DNA of 64,000 nucleotides from Henriciella litoralis (GTDB lineage: Bacteria > Pseudomonadota > Alphaproteobacteria > Caulobacterales > Hyphomonadaceae), in the NCBI RefSeq assembly GCF_002088935.1, contig NZ_NCSS01000006.1:776407-840406 (forward strand), given 5' to 3'. Shown piece by piece: positions 53,477 through 61,743 of this stretch. The translations under genes and the position numbers were made by a program. The stretch's first letter is position 1. Each line of letters opens with the position of its first letter. The notes below the pieces were generated by a model that was not told where the DNA came from, made no database searches, and saw only the letters and a list, made by a program, of their open reading frames with translations.

Positions 53477-54433
53477 ATGGGCACTCCAAAATTTATCAAT
53501 CGGATCAGGCAGACAGGTTTCTACCAGAAGCGGCTCGATCCTGTGGTCGATATCACCGGCCGGACCTTGGCCCGCATCGGGCGCGATGATGTCGCGCTCG
53601 TGTCTGGCGGCGTGGCGTTTTACGCTTTCCTCTCAATTTTTCCGGCCGTCGCCGCTGCGCTGATGCTGTGGGGTCTGTTCACCTCTTCGGCGGATCTGCG
53701 CGACTATTTCGAGGTGATGAACACCTTCCTGCCGAACGAGGCTTACAAGCTAATCACCAATCAGATGATCCGCATCGCGGAGTCCCAGTCCTCGGGCCTT
53801 TCATGGGGCGCCGTGATCTCGCTCCTCGTGGCGCTCTGGTCGGCTTCGCGCGGGGCGAATGCCCTGTTGCAGGCTGTTGAGGTCACCTATGACCGGCCGA
53901 AGAAACGCGGCTTTCTTGCCCAGAATGGGCTCGCCATAGGCTTTACTGCCGGCGCAATCGTCTTCGCGATCATCTCGCTGGCAGCCATCGGCGCGGTGCC
54001 GCCGATTATCGAGGCCCTGCAGCTCGGCGCGATCATAGATGCGGGTTTAAGAATTCTCAGATGGCTCGGCCTGATCGCGCTCTTTCTTGGCGGCATCTAT
54101 GCCTTCTTGAGAACCGCCCGCCCGCGCGGGGTGAAAGGCACAGAAGGCCAAAGCCGCCGCATCCTTCCGGGCGCCATCGCATCAGCGGTTATCTGGCTGA
54201 TGGCCTCACTCGGCTTCTCTTTCTATCTCGGCTCATTCGCCGACTATAATGAGACGTTCGGCTCGCTCGGGGCCGTCGCCGCCCTTCTCATGTGGCTCTG
54301 GCTGTCTGCCTTCGCGATCTGTGCCGGCGCTGAGCTCAACGGCGTTTACAGCCGCCGCCAGCGCGGCCTGACGACCGACACCGCCAAGGAAGGCGCGCCA
54401 GCCGAAGACGAGGAAACGCTGCAGCCGGGCTAA
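53477..54433 (+). CDS. YihY/BrkB-family inner membrane protein
   Basis: A 318-residue membrane protein with six helices. The N-terminal DVALVSGGVAFYAFLSIFPA and LSWGAVISLLVALWSASRGA are signatures of the YihY (UPF0761) family, with GSFADYNETFGSLGAVAALL near the end. Role unknown, once wrongly called ribonuclease BN. The ribosome site is weak. Confidence 0.92.
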   Translation: MGTPKFINRIRQTGFYQKRLDPVVDITGRTLARIGRDDVALVSGGVAFYAFLSIFPAVAAALMLWGLFTSSADLRDYFEVMNTFLPNEAYKLITNQMIRIAESQSSGLSWGAVISLLVALWSASRGANALLQAVEVTYDRPKKRGFLAQNGLAIGFTAGAIVFAIISLAAIGAVPPIIEALQLGAIIDAGLRILRWLGLIALFLGGIYAFLRTARPRGVKGTEGQSRRILPGAIASAVIWLMASLGFSFYLGSFADYNETFGSLGAVAALLMWLWLSAFAICAGAELNGVYSRRQRGLTTDTAKEGAPAEDEETLQPG

Positions 54434-54525
54434 GACAGCCTCCGCCCCTTGCGTCATGCCTTGCAGACGATTGCGTTCCAGCTAGGGTGGCCTCCAACAA
54501 GAAAATTCCATGGAGGACACCGCAT

Positions 54526-55137
54526 ATGAAACTCTACACATCCGTAGGCCCAAACCCCCAGGTCGTAACGATGTTCATGGCCGAACGCGGCCTGACCGTG
54601 CCTGCCGAACAAATCGACATCATCAAGGGTGACAATCGCCAGCCGGACTATTTGAAAACAAACCCGCACGGCCAGGCGCCAGCGCTTGTGCTCGACGATG
54701 GTACGCTGATCACTGAGATCACCGCCATCTGCGAATATCTCGACGAAACCCAACCCGGCGACAGCCTGATCGGCTCAACACCTGAAATGCGCGCCCAGAC
54801 CCGCCGCTGGACCCGCTGGGCTGACCTGAATGTCGCTGATCCTCTGACCGTTGCATTTCGTGGCTCTGAAGGCCTGCCCATGTTCAAGGATCGCGTCGTC
54901 TGTGTGCCGGAAGGTGCCCCTGGACTGAAAGCCTATGTGCAGGACCGGCTGAGCTGGCTCAATGAGCATTGGGACGGCCGCGAATGGCTCGCCGGGGACA
55001 ATTTCTCGCTCGCCGACATTTTGCTGTTCTGCTTCCTCGCCTTCGGTGAACAGGTTGGCCAACCGCTGAACCGGGACTTCAAGAATGTCGCTGACTGGTT
55101 CGACCGTGTGGCTGCGCGCGAGAGCGTGAAGGGGTAG
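54526..55137 (+). CDS. Glutathione S-transferase family protein
   Basis: A 203-residue GST. The N-terminal thioredoxin-like domain has the active-site region KLYTSVGPNPQVVTMFMAE and NPHGQAPALVLDDGT with the cis-proline. The C-terminal helical domain has the stabilising motif NFSLADILLFCFL. The catalytic residue near the N-terminus is probably Ser6. Start at 54526 with GGAGG upstream. Single gene before the repeat region. Confidence 0.92.
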   Translation: MKLYTSVGPNPQVVTMFMAERGLTVPAEQIDIIKGDNRQPDYLKTNPHGQAPALVLDDGTLITEITAICEYLDETQPGDSLIGSTPEMRAQTRRWTRWADLNVADPLTVAFRGSEGLPMFKDRVVCVPEGAPGLKAYVQDRLSWLNEHWDGREWLAGDNFSLADILLFCFLAFGEQVGQPLNRDFKNVADWFDRVAARESVKG

Positions 55138-55460
55138 GTTTGGGAGGCGAGGCTTTGAGCCATCGCCGTTGCGCTTGTTTGAGCGCTCAGGAGATGGGCC
55201 CTCGGACCGCTCACGCGGTCGAGGGTGACGCCTGATGCGGGTGCTCTATGCAAACTTCGAACTTACAAAGTGCGACGCTTGCCGCATGCGTCACTCCCGA
55301 TGAGCGTTAGCTCATCTGGTAGGCCAGCTCCTAAATACTCCTACTCGCATCCGGCCTCATGCTGAGCTTGTCGAAGCATGCTGGCGCGGCGCTTGTGGCT
55401 TCATCCTTCGACAAGCTCAGGATGAGGTTCCGGCGTTTCGGGGCTAGCCTCGGCAGTCCC
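55138..55460. repeat. REP-like palindromic repeat block, no gene
   Basis: Three hairpins lie between the GST and MarR genes. CCCTCGGACCGC...GCGGTCGAGGG is near 55199-55225. GATGAGC at 55299-55305 pairs with GCTCATC at 55310-55316. The third is a large near-perfect inverted repeat with arms at 55351-55380 and 55402-55433. Its arms read GAGCTTGTCGAAGCATG and CATCCTTCGACAAGCTC, the well-known dispersed palindromic element in many alpha- and other proteobacteria. No open frame of note. It may act in transcription termination. Confidence 0.75.
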
Positions 55461-55916
55461 CTACTCGTCCACCTCGACAACCAGTTCCTCATCGCAAAGT
55501 TCGATCGTGCGGTTGAGCTTTGCGACGAAGTCTTTCAGCCCCTCGGTGCCGAATTCGCGTTCGATGCGGGCATTGATTGAGAGCGTCTGGGAATTGGCCT
55601 TGGCGATGGCGGTTTCGCCGTTCTTTGTGAGCTTGAGCGCCCAGGCGCGGCTGTCGCTCTGGCTCCGCGTTTTCTCGATCATGCCAAGCGTCATGAGGCG
55701 TTTGACCATCGCGGTGATGGCCGAATCGTTGAGCCGCAGGTCGCGTGCAAGACTCGTCTGGTTCAACTCATGGGCGGCATCAATCCGGTTCAGGACGCCA
55801 AGCTGGGCTGCGGTAATGCCCGCGACCTCAACCAGCTGGCGGTCAGTGACCTTGCGTAGCATCTGCGCAGCGATCTGGAGCCGTGAATAGACACGCGGAT
55901 TTCTGGGTTCACTCAT
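55461..55916 (-). CDS. MarR-family transcriptional regulator
   Basis: A 151-residue winged-helix regulator. The DNA-recognition part LTAAQLGVLN-like region is followed by LARDLRLNDSAITAMVKRLM and GMIEKTRSQSDSRAWALKLT, typical of MarR. Start at 55916 behind AGGG. It is divergent from the acyl-CoA dehydrogenase gene, with two palindromes between them that are likely its operators, so it probably represses itself and the dehydrogenase until a ligand (perhaps an acyl-CoA) binds. Confidence 0.9.
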   Translation of the reverse strand: MSEPRNPRVYSRLQIAAQMLRKVTDRQLVEVAGITAAQLGVLNRIDAAHELNQTSLARDLRLNDSAITAMVKRLMTLGMIEKTRSQSDSRAWALKLTKNGETAIAKANSQTLSINARIEREFGTEGLKDFVAKLNRTIELCDEELVVEVDE

Positions 55917-55947
55917 TGTCGCATGCCCTTGCACTCTCGTTCACCAG

Positions 55948-55968
55948 GAAGTATACTTCACTAGTGAA
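55948..55968. promoter_or_regulatory. Two overlapping palindromic operators
   Basis: GAAGTATACTTC (55948-55959) and TTCACTAGTGAA (55957-55968) are both perfect 12-base palindromes sharing three bases, in the MarR/acyl-CoA dehydrogenase divergent promoter region. Twelve-base even palindromes fit MarR dimers. Confidence 0.65.
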
Positions 55969-56051
55969 ATAAATGACAGCCTTGTTAGGTTCCGCTTCGC
56001 AGGTCTGCCCTCTGGAATTTATGTTAAACCCCACGGGAGGAGAGTAAAACC

Positions 56052-57335
56052 ATGGATACAGCAACACTCGGATCAATGACCGTTCGCGACGAGATGAACG
56101 ATCTTCGTATGTCGGAAAAGTCGATCCCTCTTTATGAGCATGTGAAGAAATTCATCGCTGAAGAAGTCGAGCCCATGAGCAAGAAGTTTCATGAGCTTGG
56201 TGCCAATCGCCCGGACCGGTTTTCATATGCCCCAGGCCAGCTGGAAGCGCTTGAGGAAGTCAAACAGAAAGCCAAGGATCAGGGTCTCTGGAACTTCTTC
56301 CTGCCGGACGCAGAAACCGGCGAAGGCCTGCCCAACCTCGACTATGCGTATATCGCAGCCGAGCTTGGCAAGAACTCGCTCGCGTCTGAAAGCATGAACT
56401 GCGCCGCGCCAGACACAGGCAATATGGAAGTTCTGGAACGTGTCGGCACGAGAGAGCAAAAAGACAAGTGGCTGAAGCCTCTGCTCGCCGGCGAGATCCG
56501 CTCTGCCTTCGTGATGACCGAGCCTGAGACCGCCTGCTCCGATGCGCGCAACGTGCGCACCCAGGCCGTTCTGAAAAATGGCGAATGGGTCATCAATGGC
56601 GAGAAGTACTACGCCTCTGGTGCCGGCGACCCACGCTGCAAGATCATGATCGTCATGGTGCAGACAGACCCGGACGCGCAAAGCCACCAGCAGCAGTCGC
56701 AAATCCTGGTCCCGATGGACACGCCCGGCGTTGAAGTGCTCGGCCCGATGCATGTCTTCGGCAAGGATGACGCGCCACACGGCCACATGCATATCCGCTT
56801 CACGGATGTGAAAGTGCCTGAAGAGAATATCCTGCTCGGCGTTGGCCGCGGCTTCGAAATCTCCCAGCTGCGCCTCGGCCCAGGCCGCATCCACCACTGC
56901 ATGCGCTCCATCGGCGCGGCAGAAAAAGCCCTCGACCTGATGCTCGAGCGCGGCATGACCCGTGAGGCGTTCGGTCGTCCGCTGATCAAGCTTGGCGGCA
57001 ACCAGGAAATCGTCTCGCGCGCCCGCATCGAAATCGAAGCCATGCGCCTGATGGTGCTTAAAGCTGCCAAAGCGATGGACGTGCTGGGCAACAAGGAAGC
57101 CCGCGTCTGGATCTCCATGGTCAAGGCAATGGTGCCGGAACGCGTCTGCAAGATCATCGACGATGCGATCCAGATGCACGGCGCAACCGGTGTGTCCCAG
57201 TGGACGCCGCTCGCCGACATGTACACCCAGCAGCGGACCCTGCGTCTCGCTGACGGCCCGGATGAGGTTCACCACATGGTGGTCGGCCGCAACGAAATCG
57301 GCCGCATGGGCATGAAGGGCATGACCAAGAAGTAG
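56052..57335 (+). CDS. Acyl-CoA dehydrogenase (ACAD10/11-like)
   Basis: A 427-residue flavin acyl-CoA dehydrogenase. Family segments are VMTEPETACSDARNV, QILVPMDTPGVEV, GVGRGFEISQLRLGPGRIHH and QMHGATGVSQWTPLADMY. The likely catalytic Glu is in ADGPDEVHHMV. The N-terminus is a helical domain (EHVKKFIAEEVEPMSKKF). It should catalyse the first step of beta-oxidation of some acyl-CoA. GGGAGGAGA precedes the start. Divergent from marR and followed by a terminator. Confidence 0.94.
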   Translation: MDTATLGSMTVRDEMNDLRMSEKSIPLYEHVKKFIAEEVEPMSKKFHELGANRPDRFSYAPGQLEALEEVKQKAKDQGLWNFFLPDAETGEGLPNLDYAYIAAELGKNSLASESMNCAAPDTGNMEVLERVGTREQKDKWLKPLLAGEIRSAFVMTEPETACSDARNVRTQAVLKNGEWVINGEKYYASGAGDPRCKIMIVMVQTDPDAQSHQQQSQILVPMDTPGVEVLGPMHVFGKDDAPHGHMHIRFTDVKVPEENILLGVGRGFEISQLRLGPGRIHHCMRSIGAAEKALDLMLERGMTREAFGRPLIKLGGNQEIVSRARIEIEAMRLMVLKAAKAMDVLGNKEARVWISMVKAMVPERVCKIIDDAIQMHGATGVSQWTPLADMYTQQRTLRLADGPDEVHHMVVGRNEIGRMGMKGMTKK

Positions 57336-57359
57336 GCGTAGAGCTTCATTATCAGTGAG

Positions 57360-57388
57360 AGGCCGTCCCTTCGGGGGGCGGCCTTTTT
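57360..57388 (+). terminator. Rho-independent terminator of the acyl-CoA dehydrogenase gene
   Basis: AGGCCGTCCC at 57360-57369 pairs with GGGGGCGGCCT at 57374-57384 around a TTCG-type loop and runs into TTTTT at 57384-57388, 24 bases after the stop codon. Confidence 0.85.
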
Positions 57389-57417
57389 CTTTGCGGTCAA
57401 GGCTTCCGAAATTATAT

Positions 57418-57473
57418 TAAACTATATGGTTGACTAAATGTCGCGCGGCTTTACTAAACCAAATGGTTGAACA
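57418..57473 (+). promoter_or_regulatory. Paired repeats, likely ArsR operator
   Basis: Two copies of AAACnAnATGGTTGA lie at 57420-57434 and 57457-57471, just ahead of the ArsR-type gene. Each has an AAC...GTT half-palindrome (AACCAAATGGTT is nearly perfect). Autorepression by the neighbouring ArsR protein is the natural reading. Confidence 0.55.
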
Positions 57474-57487
57474 AAAGGCCCGGACAC

Positions 57488-57847
57488 ATGGATGCGATTT
57501 TTCAGGCGCTCAGCGATGGCACACGCCGGCAAATGTTGCGTGACCTCGCAACCGGCGACCGCACCGTGAGTGAACTCGCTGCGCCGCACCCGATGTCGCT
57601 CGCGGCAGCTTCGAAACATATCAGGGTTCTGGAGAATGCCGGTCTGATCCGGCGCGAGATCGAAGGCCGCACGCATCGCTGCCATCTCGAAGCCGCCCCG
57701 CTTGCGGCCGCGCACAGCGAACTCTCCTTCTACGAACAGTTCTGGACATCCAGCCTCAATGAACTCGACCGCCTGCTGCGCGAGGACGCGGCGCAGGAGA
57801 AACAGGCCGCTATTTCATCCCGCCCAGCCGCTCACAAGGACGATTAG
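57488..57847 (+). CDS. ArsR-type HTH regulator
   Basis: A 119-residue winged-helix regulator: FQALSDGTRRQMLRDLATGD, then SELAAPHPMSLAAASKHIRV and LIRREIEGRTHRCHL. No obvious metal cysteines, so it belongs to the metal-free ArsR group paired with AHSA1 proteins. Start at 57488 gives the usual N-terminus; an in-frame TTG at 57467 is less likely. One base separates it from the AHSA1-like gene. Confidence 0.9.
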   Translation: MDAIFQALSDGTRRQMLRDLATGDRTVSELAAPHPMSLAAASKHIRVLENAGLIRREIEGRTHRCHLEAAPLAAAHSELSFYEQFWTSSLNELDRLLREDAAQEKQAAISSRPAAHKDD

Positions 57848-57848
57848 A

Positions 57849-58373
57849 ATGACTTCCCAACCAGACGAAGATGATTTCGCCATTCTGACCGAGCCGACCA
57901 CGCTGGTCATCAAACGCTGGCTGCCTGGCAAGCGCGAACGCGTCTGGGACTATCTCGCCGACAGCGACCTTCGCCGTAAATGGCTGGCCTCCGGCGACAT
58001 GCCGGCGACCCCCGGAGACACATTCACGCTGACCTGGCGCAATAGCGAGCTCAGCCCGGACGCGCCAGCCCCCGACGGCAAGGGAGGCGAACACAGCATG
58101 GAGAGCGAGATCGTCACATTCGATCCGCCGAAGACGCTCGAATTCATATGGGGCAATGGCACGGTCACATTCGACCTGGAGCAGAAAGGCGAGAAGACAC
58201 TGCTCACACTGACCCATACCGGTATCGAGACCCGTTCCAACAGGGTCGGCATCTCGACCGGCTGGCACGCGCATCTGAATCTGCTTGTCGCCGAAATTGG
58301 CGGGACCGAGCGCGGCTCCTTCTGGGCGTCGTACGACGCGCTAAAAACGATCTATGAGGCGCGCGTGCCGTAA
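57849..58373 (+). CDS. SRPBCC/AHSA1-family protein
   Basis: A 174-residue START-fold protein: VIKRWLPGKRERVWDYLADS, LRRKWLASGD, TFDPPKTLEFIWG and TLTHTGIETRSNRVGIST are typical of the AHSA1 (Hsp90 ATPase activator homologue) branch. It probably binds a small hydrophobic ligand. Start at 57849 directly after the ArsR gene, the common ArsR-AHSA1 pairing. Confidence 0.9.
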   Translation: MTSQPDEDDFAILTEPTTLVIKRWLPGKRERVWDYLADSDLRRKWLASGDMPATPGDTFTLTWRNSELSPDAPAPDGKGGEHSMESEIVTFDPPKTLEFIWGNGTVTFDLEQKGEKTLLTLTHTGIETRSNRVGISTGWHAHLNLLVAEIGGTERGSFWASYDALKTIYEARVP

Positions 58374-58400
58374 CAGGTTTACCGCTCGCGCCCCCATGGA

Positions 58401-58433
58401 AGCCGGCAGAAACCGGACCTGTCGGCTTTTTTT
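58401..58433 (+). terminator. Rho-independent terminator of the ArsR-AHSA1 unit
   Basis: Nine-base stem with one G-T pair (AGCCGGCAG at 58401-58409, CTGTCGGCT at 58419-58427) and seven T (58427-58433), 28 bases after the stop codon. Confidence 0.8.
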
Positions 58434-58441
58434 CATTAGTT

Positions 58442-58930
58442 CTAGCCCGCCTGCCCTTCCTCGATGCGGCGGAGCGTGACCATGCGGTCGACGAACCAGA
58501 GCTTGGCGAGCATGGAGACGGTCATCCCGAACAGGGTCGGCCAGATGTCGAGCTGCCACAGCCCCCAGGCAAAGGGCAGCATGGCGAGCGCACTGAGGCC
58601 GTTGAGCAGGTTTGCCATCCGCGCGTGATGCGCCGGGATAGGCCGCACATTACGAGCAAGCCAGATCCGCTCCCCCATGACGCCGCGCGACATCCAGTTG
58701 TCGAGGCTGCGCGGTTCGGGAAAGAGGCGCGGATTGAGCCAGGTCCACAGAAGGACGAGGACAATGAGGGCAAGCGCCCACCAGCCGATCCAGGCGCGGC
58801 TCCAGATCGCAAGCGCGAGCGCCGGCAGGGTCGCGACACGGCTCCAACCGCTCCATGGATTGGCATGGCGACGCCAGGTGGCGTCATCCATGCTCATCAG
58901 TTTTTCCGAGGCGTTTCCAAAATCGACCAT
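58442..58930 (-). CDS. DUF6653-like membrane protein
   Basis: A 162-residue membrane protein with three or four helices. The N-terminal SMDDATWRRHANPWSGWSR and the central LLWTWLNPRLFPEP match the DUF6653 family as I remember it; function unknown. Start at 58930, nine bases after GGAGG. A longer frame to 58987 lacks a ribosome site. Confidence 0.78.
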   Translation of the reverse strand: MVDFGNASEKLMSMDDATWRRHANPWSGWSRVATLPALALAIWSRAWIGWWALALIVLVLLWTWLNPRLFPEPRSLDNWMSRGVMGERIWLARNVRPIPAHHARMANLLNGLSALAMLPFAWGLWQLDIWPTLFGMTVSMLAKLWFVDRMVTLRRIEEGQAG

Positions 58931-58968
58931 TTCAACCGCCCTCCCTGGCTCGCTGTTTGCGGAAAGCC

Positions 58969-59049
58969 TTATGCGTCCATGTCCCACTCGCTCGGCGCTT
59001 CATCCATCACGCCGACGGCCCTGCGGACGTCCTCATCGGATTGATCAGA
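58969..59049 (-). pseudogene. Decayed copy of the argD 3' end
   Basis: Bases 58977-59036 match the 3' end of argD (60323-60382) at 52 of 60 positions by eye, and similarity continues to about 59049. In the argD frame the minus strand reads SDEDVRRAVGVMDEAPSEWDMDA then stop at 58969, against TDEDVRKAVSVMDEALSEWE at the same place in argD. The fragment has no 5' part. It lies on the far side of the patatin gene. Confidence 0.85.
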
Positions 59050-59070
59050 ACCGGCCGCAGCTCGCGCGCT

Positions 59071-60252
59071 TTACCACGGTGAGAGTTGCCAATCATAGCC
59101 TTCGCGGGCCTGCTCTTCGCCAATCGCGTAGAGCTTGCGCATATAGGTTTGCTCGAACGGGCGCTTCGATGTTTCGGTGAAGGTTTGTGGGATATAGGCC
59201 AAGCGGAAATCCAGGCCGTCTCGCTGTGTGAGGCTGTAAATCTCGGAAATGCTGCTCTGGGAGGAATAGTGTAGCAGGAGCGCCACTGACCGTCCGGCCA
59301 CTTCATACCATCTCGGGCCCGTCTCGGAGTGCAGCGGCAAACGTCTTCCATTCTTTATAACATACACCGTCATCCGGATATCGGCTGGCGCGCTTTCAAG
59401 AATTTCGCTGACATCGACTTGTGGCCCATAGGCAAACAGGCTTGCCGCCACGCTGCCGTCTGCATGTAACTCTGAATACACGTTCTGGCCCACACTCACC
59501 TCGATCGGGACGGGTGGAAAGGCCGCCGGTACGGACGCAGATGCGCGGATGACTTCACGGAAAAGGGCGAGAGCTTCCGGGCCGCCATGACTGGCAATCG
59601 CTCCCATGTCCCAGACGACCGGCCTGCCCGTGTCCAGTTCTGTTGTGCTGACGAACAGTCGCCGTCCGGCCCTGTGTTCCGTCGCTATGTCGCGCAGGAC
59701 ATCAGGCGTGATGTTCGCTTCGATCATGTTACCAAGAGGCGTGGAATCAGAAAGCGCCGAACCGGTGAGAATGTTTTCCAGAATTTTAGGCGTATAGATT
59801 TCAGAGGGCGTGACCTCTGTGTAGGCCACCCGAAGCGCGTCATCATACGTTTCACCAAGAAATGCAAAAGGTGCGATGAGCGCGCCGGTGCTGACGCCCG
59901 TTACGACCTGAAACTCCGGCCGCGTTCCCGAGGCTGACCAGCCATTCAGCAGGCCTGCCCCATACGCTCCATATTCGCCGCCGCCGGATACGACCAGGAA
60001 GGACAACTCTACAGGCGATCCGTCTTCAATCTCTGCGGCATGGCTCTTTAGAAACGGCTTGTCGGCCAACGGGGATGTCAGGGTCTGCGGCGGTGCTGCA
60101 TCTCCCCAATATCGGATTGTGCGGTCAAAACCGCTCACCACGACATCATCTGATAGCTCTGCCGGGACCGGAACACGGTCGACGCTGATCGTTGTGCAGG
60201 CCACCGCCAGAAAAGTGACGGCGACCAGGAGGACAATCCTGTGTATCATCAT
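59071..60252 (-). CDS. Patatin-like phospholipase lipoprotein
   Basis: A 393-residue exported lipase. Lipoprotein signal MMIHRIVLLVAVTFLAVAC with lipobox AVAC. The patatin core has the oxyanion loop SGGGEYGAYG, nucleophile Ser in GVSTGALIAPFA and the Asp of the dyad in HADGSVAAS. It probably hydrolyses phospholipids or lipid esters at the outer membrane. Start at 60252. It is more AT-rich than its neighbours and lies between argD and a decayed copy of the argD end, so it looks inserted. Confidence 0.92.
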   Translation of the reverse strand: MMIHRIVLLVAVTFLAVACTTISVDRVPVPAELSDDVVVSGFDRTIRYWGDAAPPQTLTSPLADKPFLKSHAAEIEDGSPVELSFLVVSGGGEYGAYGAGLLNGWSASGTRPEFQVVTGVSTGALIAPFAFLGETYDDALRVAYTEVTPSEIYTPKILENILTGSALSDSTPLGNMIEANITPDVLRDIATEHRAGRRLFVSTTELDTGRPVVWDMGAIASHGGPEALALFREVIRASASVPAAFPPVPIEVSVGQNVYSELHADGSVAASLFAYGPQVDVSEILESAPADIRMTVYVIKNGRRLPLHSETGPRWYEVAGRSVALLLHYSSQSSISEIYSLTQRDGLDFRLAYIPQTFTETSKRPFEQTYMRKLYAIGEEQAREGYDWQLSPW

Positions 60253-60314
60253 ACCGTTGCCCTGCCCCAAAAACCGGTGCCAACCGGCTGCGCATGGGTC
60301 CTGATCGTACCGCG

Positions 60315-61505
60315 TTACCCCTCCATCTCCCACTCGCTGAGCGCTTCATCCATCACGCTGACGGCCTTACGGACGTCTTCGTCGGTGATGATCAGAGGCG
60401 GCGCGAGGCGCAGGACATTGTTACCGGCGACGCCGACGAGCAGGCCCTTCTCGCGGCAGGCATTCTGGACGGGCTTTGGCGCCGCCTTCAGTTTCAGACC
60501 GGTCAGCAGGCCCTTTCCGGTGACGCCGTCGACCTTGTCGGCATGGCTGTCAGCGAGGGATTTGAGGCCTTGGGCAACAGTTCCGGAAACGCGGCGGACT
60601 TCTGCGAGGAAGTCTTCGTCAGCGATCGTGTCCCAGACGGCATTGCCGACGGCCATGGCCAGCGGGTTGCCGCCATAGGTCGAGCCGTGTGAGCCTGGCT
60701 GCATGGGCAGGCCAACCTCTTCGGTCATCAGGCAGGCGCCGAAGGGGAAACCGCCGCCGACACCCTTGGCGACACACATGATGTCTGGCTGAGCGTCCGG
60801 GGCCCACTCATGGGCGAAAAGCTTACCGGTGCGGCCCATGCCGCACTGAACCTCGTCATAGATGAGCAGCGTGCCGGTCTCGTCGCAAAGTTTGCGAAGG
60901 CCCGTGAGGCATTCTTCAGGCATGGCGCGCACGCCGCCCTCGCCCTGCACAGGCTCGACGAACACCGCGCAGGTCTTGTTGGTGACGGCGGCCTTCAGCG
61001 CATCATGATCGCCCCATTCCAGCTGGCGGAAACCTTCAATAGGTGGGCCGAAGCCTTCAAGGTATTTTGGATTGCCGCCAGCATTGATCGCGCCGAGTGA
61101 GCGGCCGTGGAAGGCGCCAGTGAAGGTGATGAACTCAATGCGGTCTTCATTGCCCTTGGACCAGTGATACTTGCGGGCGGCCTTGAGCGCGCATTCGACA
61201 GCCTCGGTGCCGGAGTTTGTGAAGAAGACACGGTCCGCAAAGGTGCGGGCGCACATCTTGTCGGCAAGCTCCTCGCCAGCCTTGACGCGGAACATGTTGG
61301 ACAGGTGCCAGAGCTTTCCCGCCTGGTCTTGAAGCGTCTCGACGAGCTTGGGGTGCGAGTGGCCGAGCGAATTAACTGCAATGCCTGCGACGAAGTCCAG
61401 ATATTCAGACCCGTCCTCTGTATAGAGATTGACGCCCTCGCCTCGCACAAACGCTTCTGATGGCGGGGCATAGACCGGCATGATGTGGGCGCGGGGATCG
61501 GACAT
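60315..61505 (-). CDS. argD: Acetylornithine aminotransferase
   Basis: PLP enzyme of the arginine pathway, 396 residues. The PLP lysine lies in IMCVAKGVGGGFPFGA, preceded by LLIYDEVQCGMGRTGKLFAH with the pyridine-nitrogen Asp. Glycine-rich NSGTEAVECALKAARKYH binds phosphate. Start at 61505 behind GGAGCC. Likely serves as succinyldiaminopimelate aminotransferase also. Usually followed by argF, but here followed by the patatin gene. Confidence 0.95.
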   Translation of the reverse strand: MSDPRAHIMPVYAPPSEAFVRGEGVNLYTEDGSEYLDFVAGIAVNSLGHSHPKLVETLQDQAGKLWHLSNMFRVKAGEELADKMCARTFADRVFFTNSGTEAVECALKAARKYHWSKGNEDRIEFITFTGAFHGRSLGAINAGGNPKYLEGFGPPIEGFRQLEWGDHDALKAAVTNKTCAVFVEPVQGEGGVRAMPEECLTGLRKLCDETGTLLIYDEVQCGMGRTGKLFAHEWAPDAQPDIMCVAKGVGGGFPFGACLMTEEVGLPMQPGSHGSTYGGNPLAMAVGNAVWDTIADEDFLAEVRRVSGTVAQGLKSLADSHADKVDGVTGKGLLTGLKLKAAPKPVQNACREKGLLVGVAGNNVLRLAPPLIITDEDVRKAVSVMDEALSEWEMEG

Positions 61506-61709
61506 GGAAGGCTCCAGACTAGGGGTATAAATCTTGTGTTGGGCATGGCTGGCGGCTGATCATAAGTCAACACTGAGCGCTGGGCGCCATGCCGTATGAA
61601 CTCACGTAACGGCGCGGGAGCAAACTAGTTGCAAATGCAATCATGCATGGATGCCATGCCGACTGAAGCGGTAGCCATGCATAACAAGAGAGATTACATC
61701 CCCCATGGT

Positions 61710-61725
61710 CGTTTCAACTGAAACG
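61710..61725. promoter_or_regulatory. Perfect palindrome, possible operator
   Basis: CGTTTCAACTGAAACG has 7-base arms with a 2-base centre, upstream of both argD (about 200 bases) and the candidate small RNA. LacI-type operators have a similar form, but no LacI gene is near. Confidence 0.35.
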
Positions 61726-61743
61726 GCTAAACAGGTTTTAATA

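Noticed and set aside
55291..55350. tRNA-like stretch with TTAGCTCATCTGGTAG
   Set aside because: Only resembles a D arm; no acceptor stem, anticodon arm or TTCGA T loop. It is explained by the GATGAGC hairpin.
56223..57275. 350-codon minus-strand open frame
   Set aside because: Shadow of the acyl-CoA dehydrogenase; composition rich in His and Asp, no family seen.
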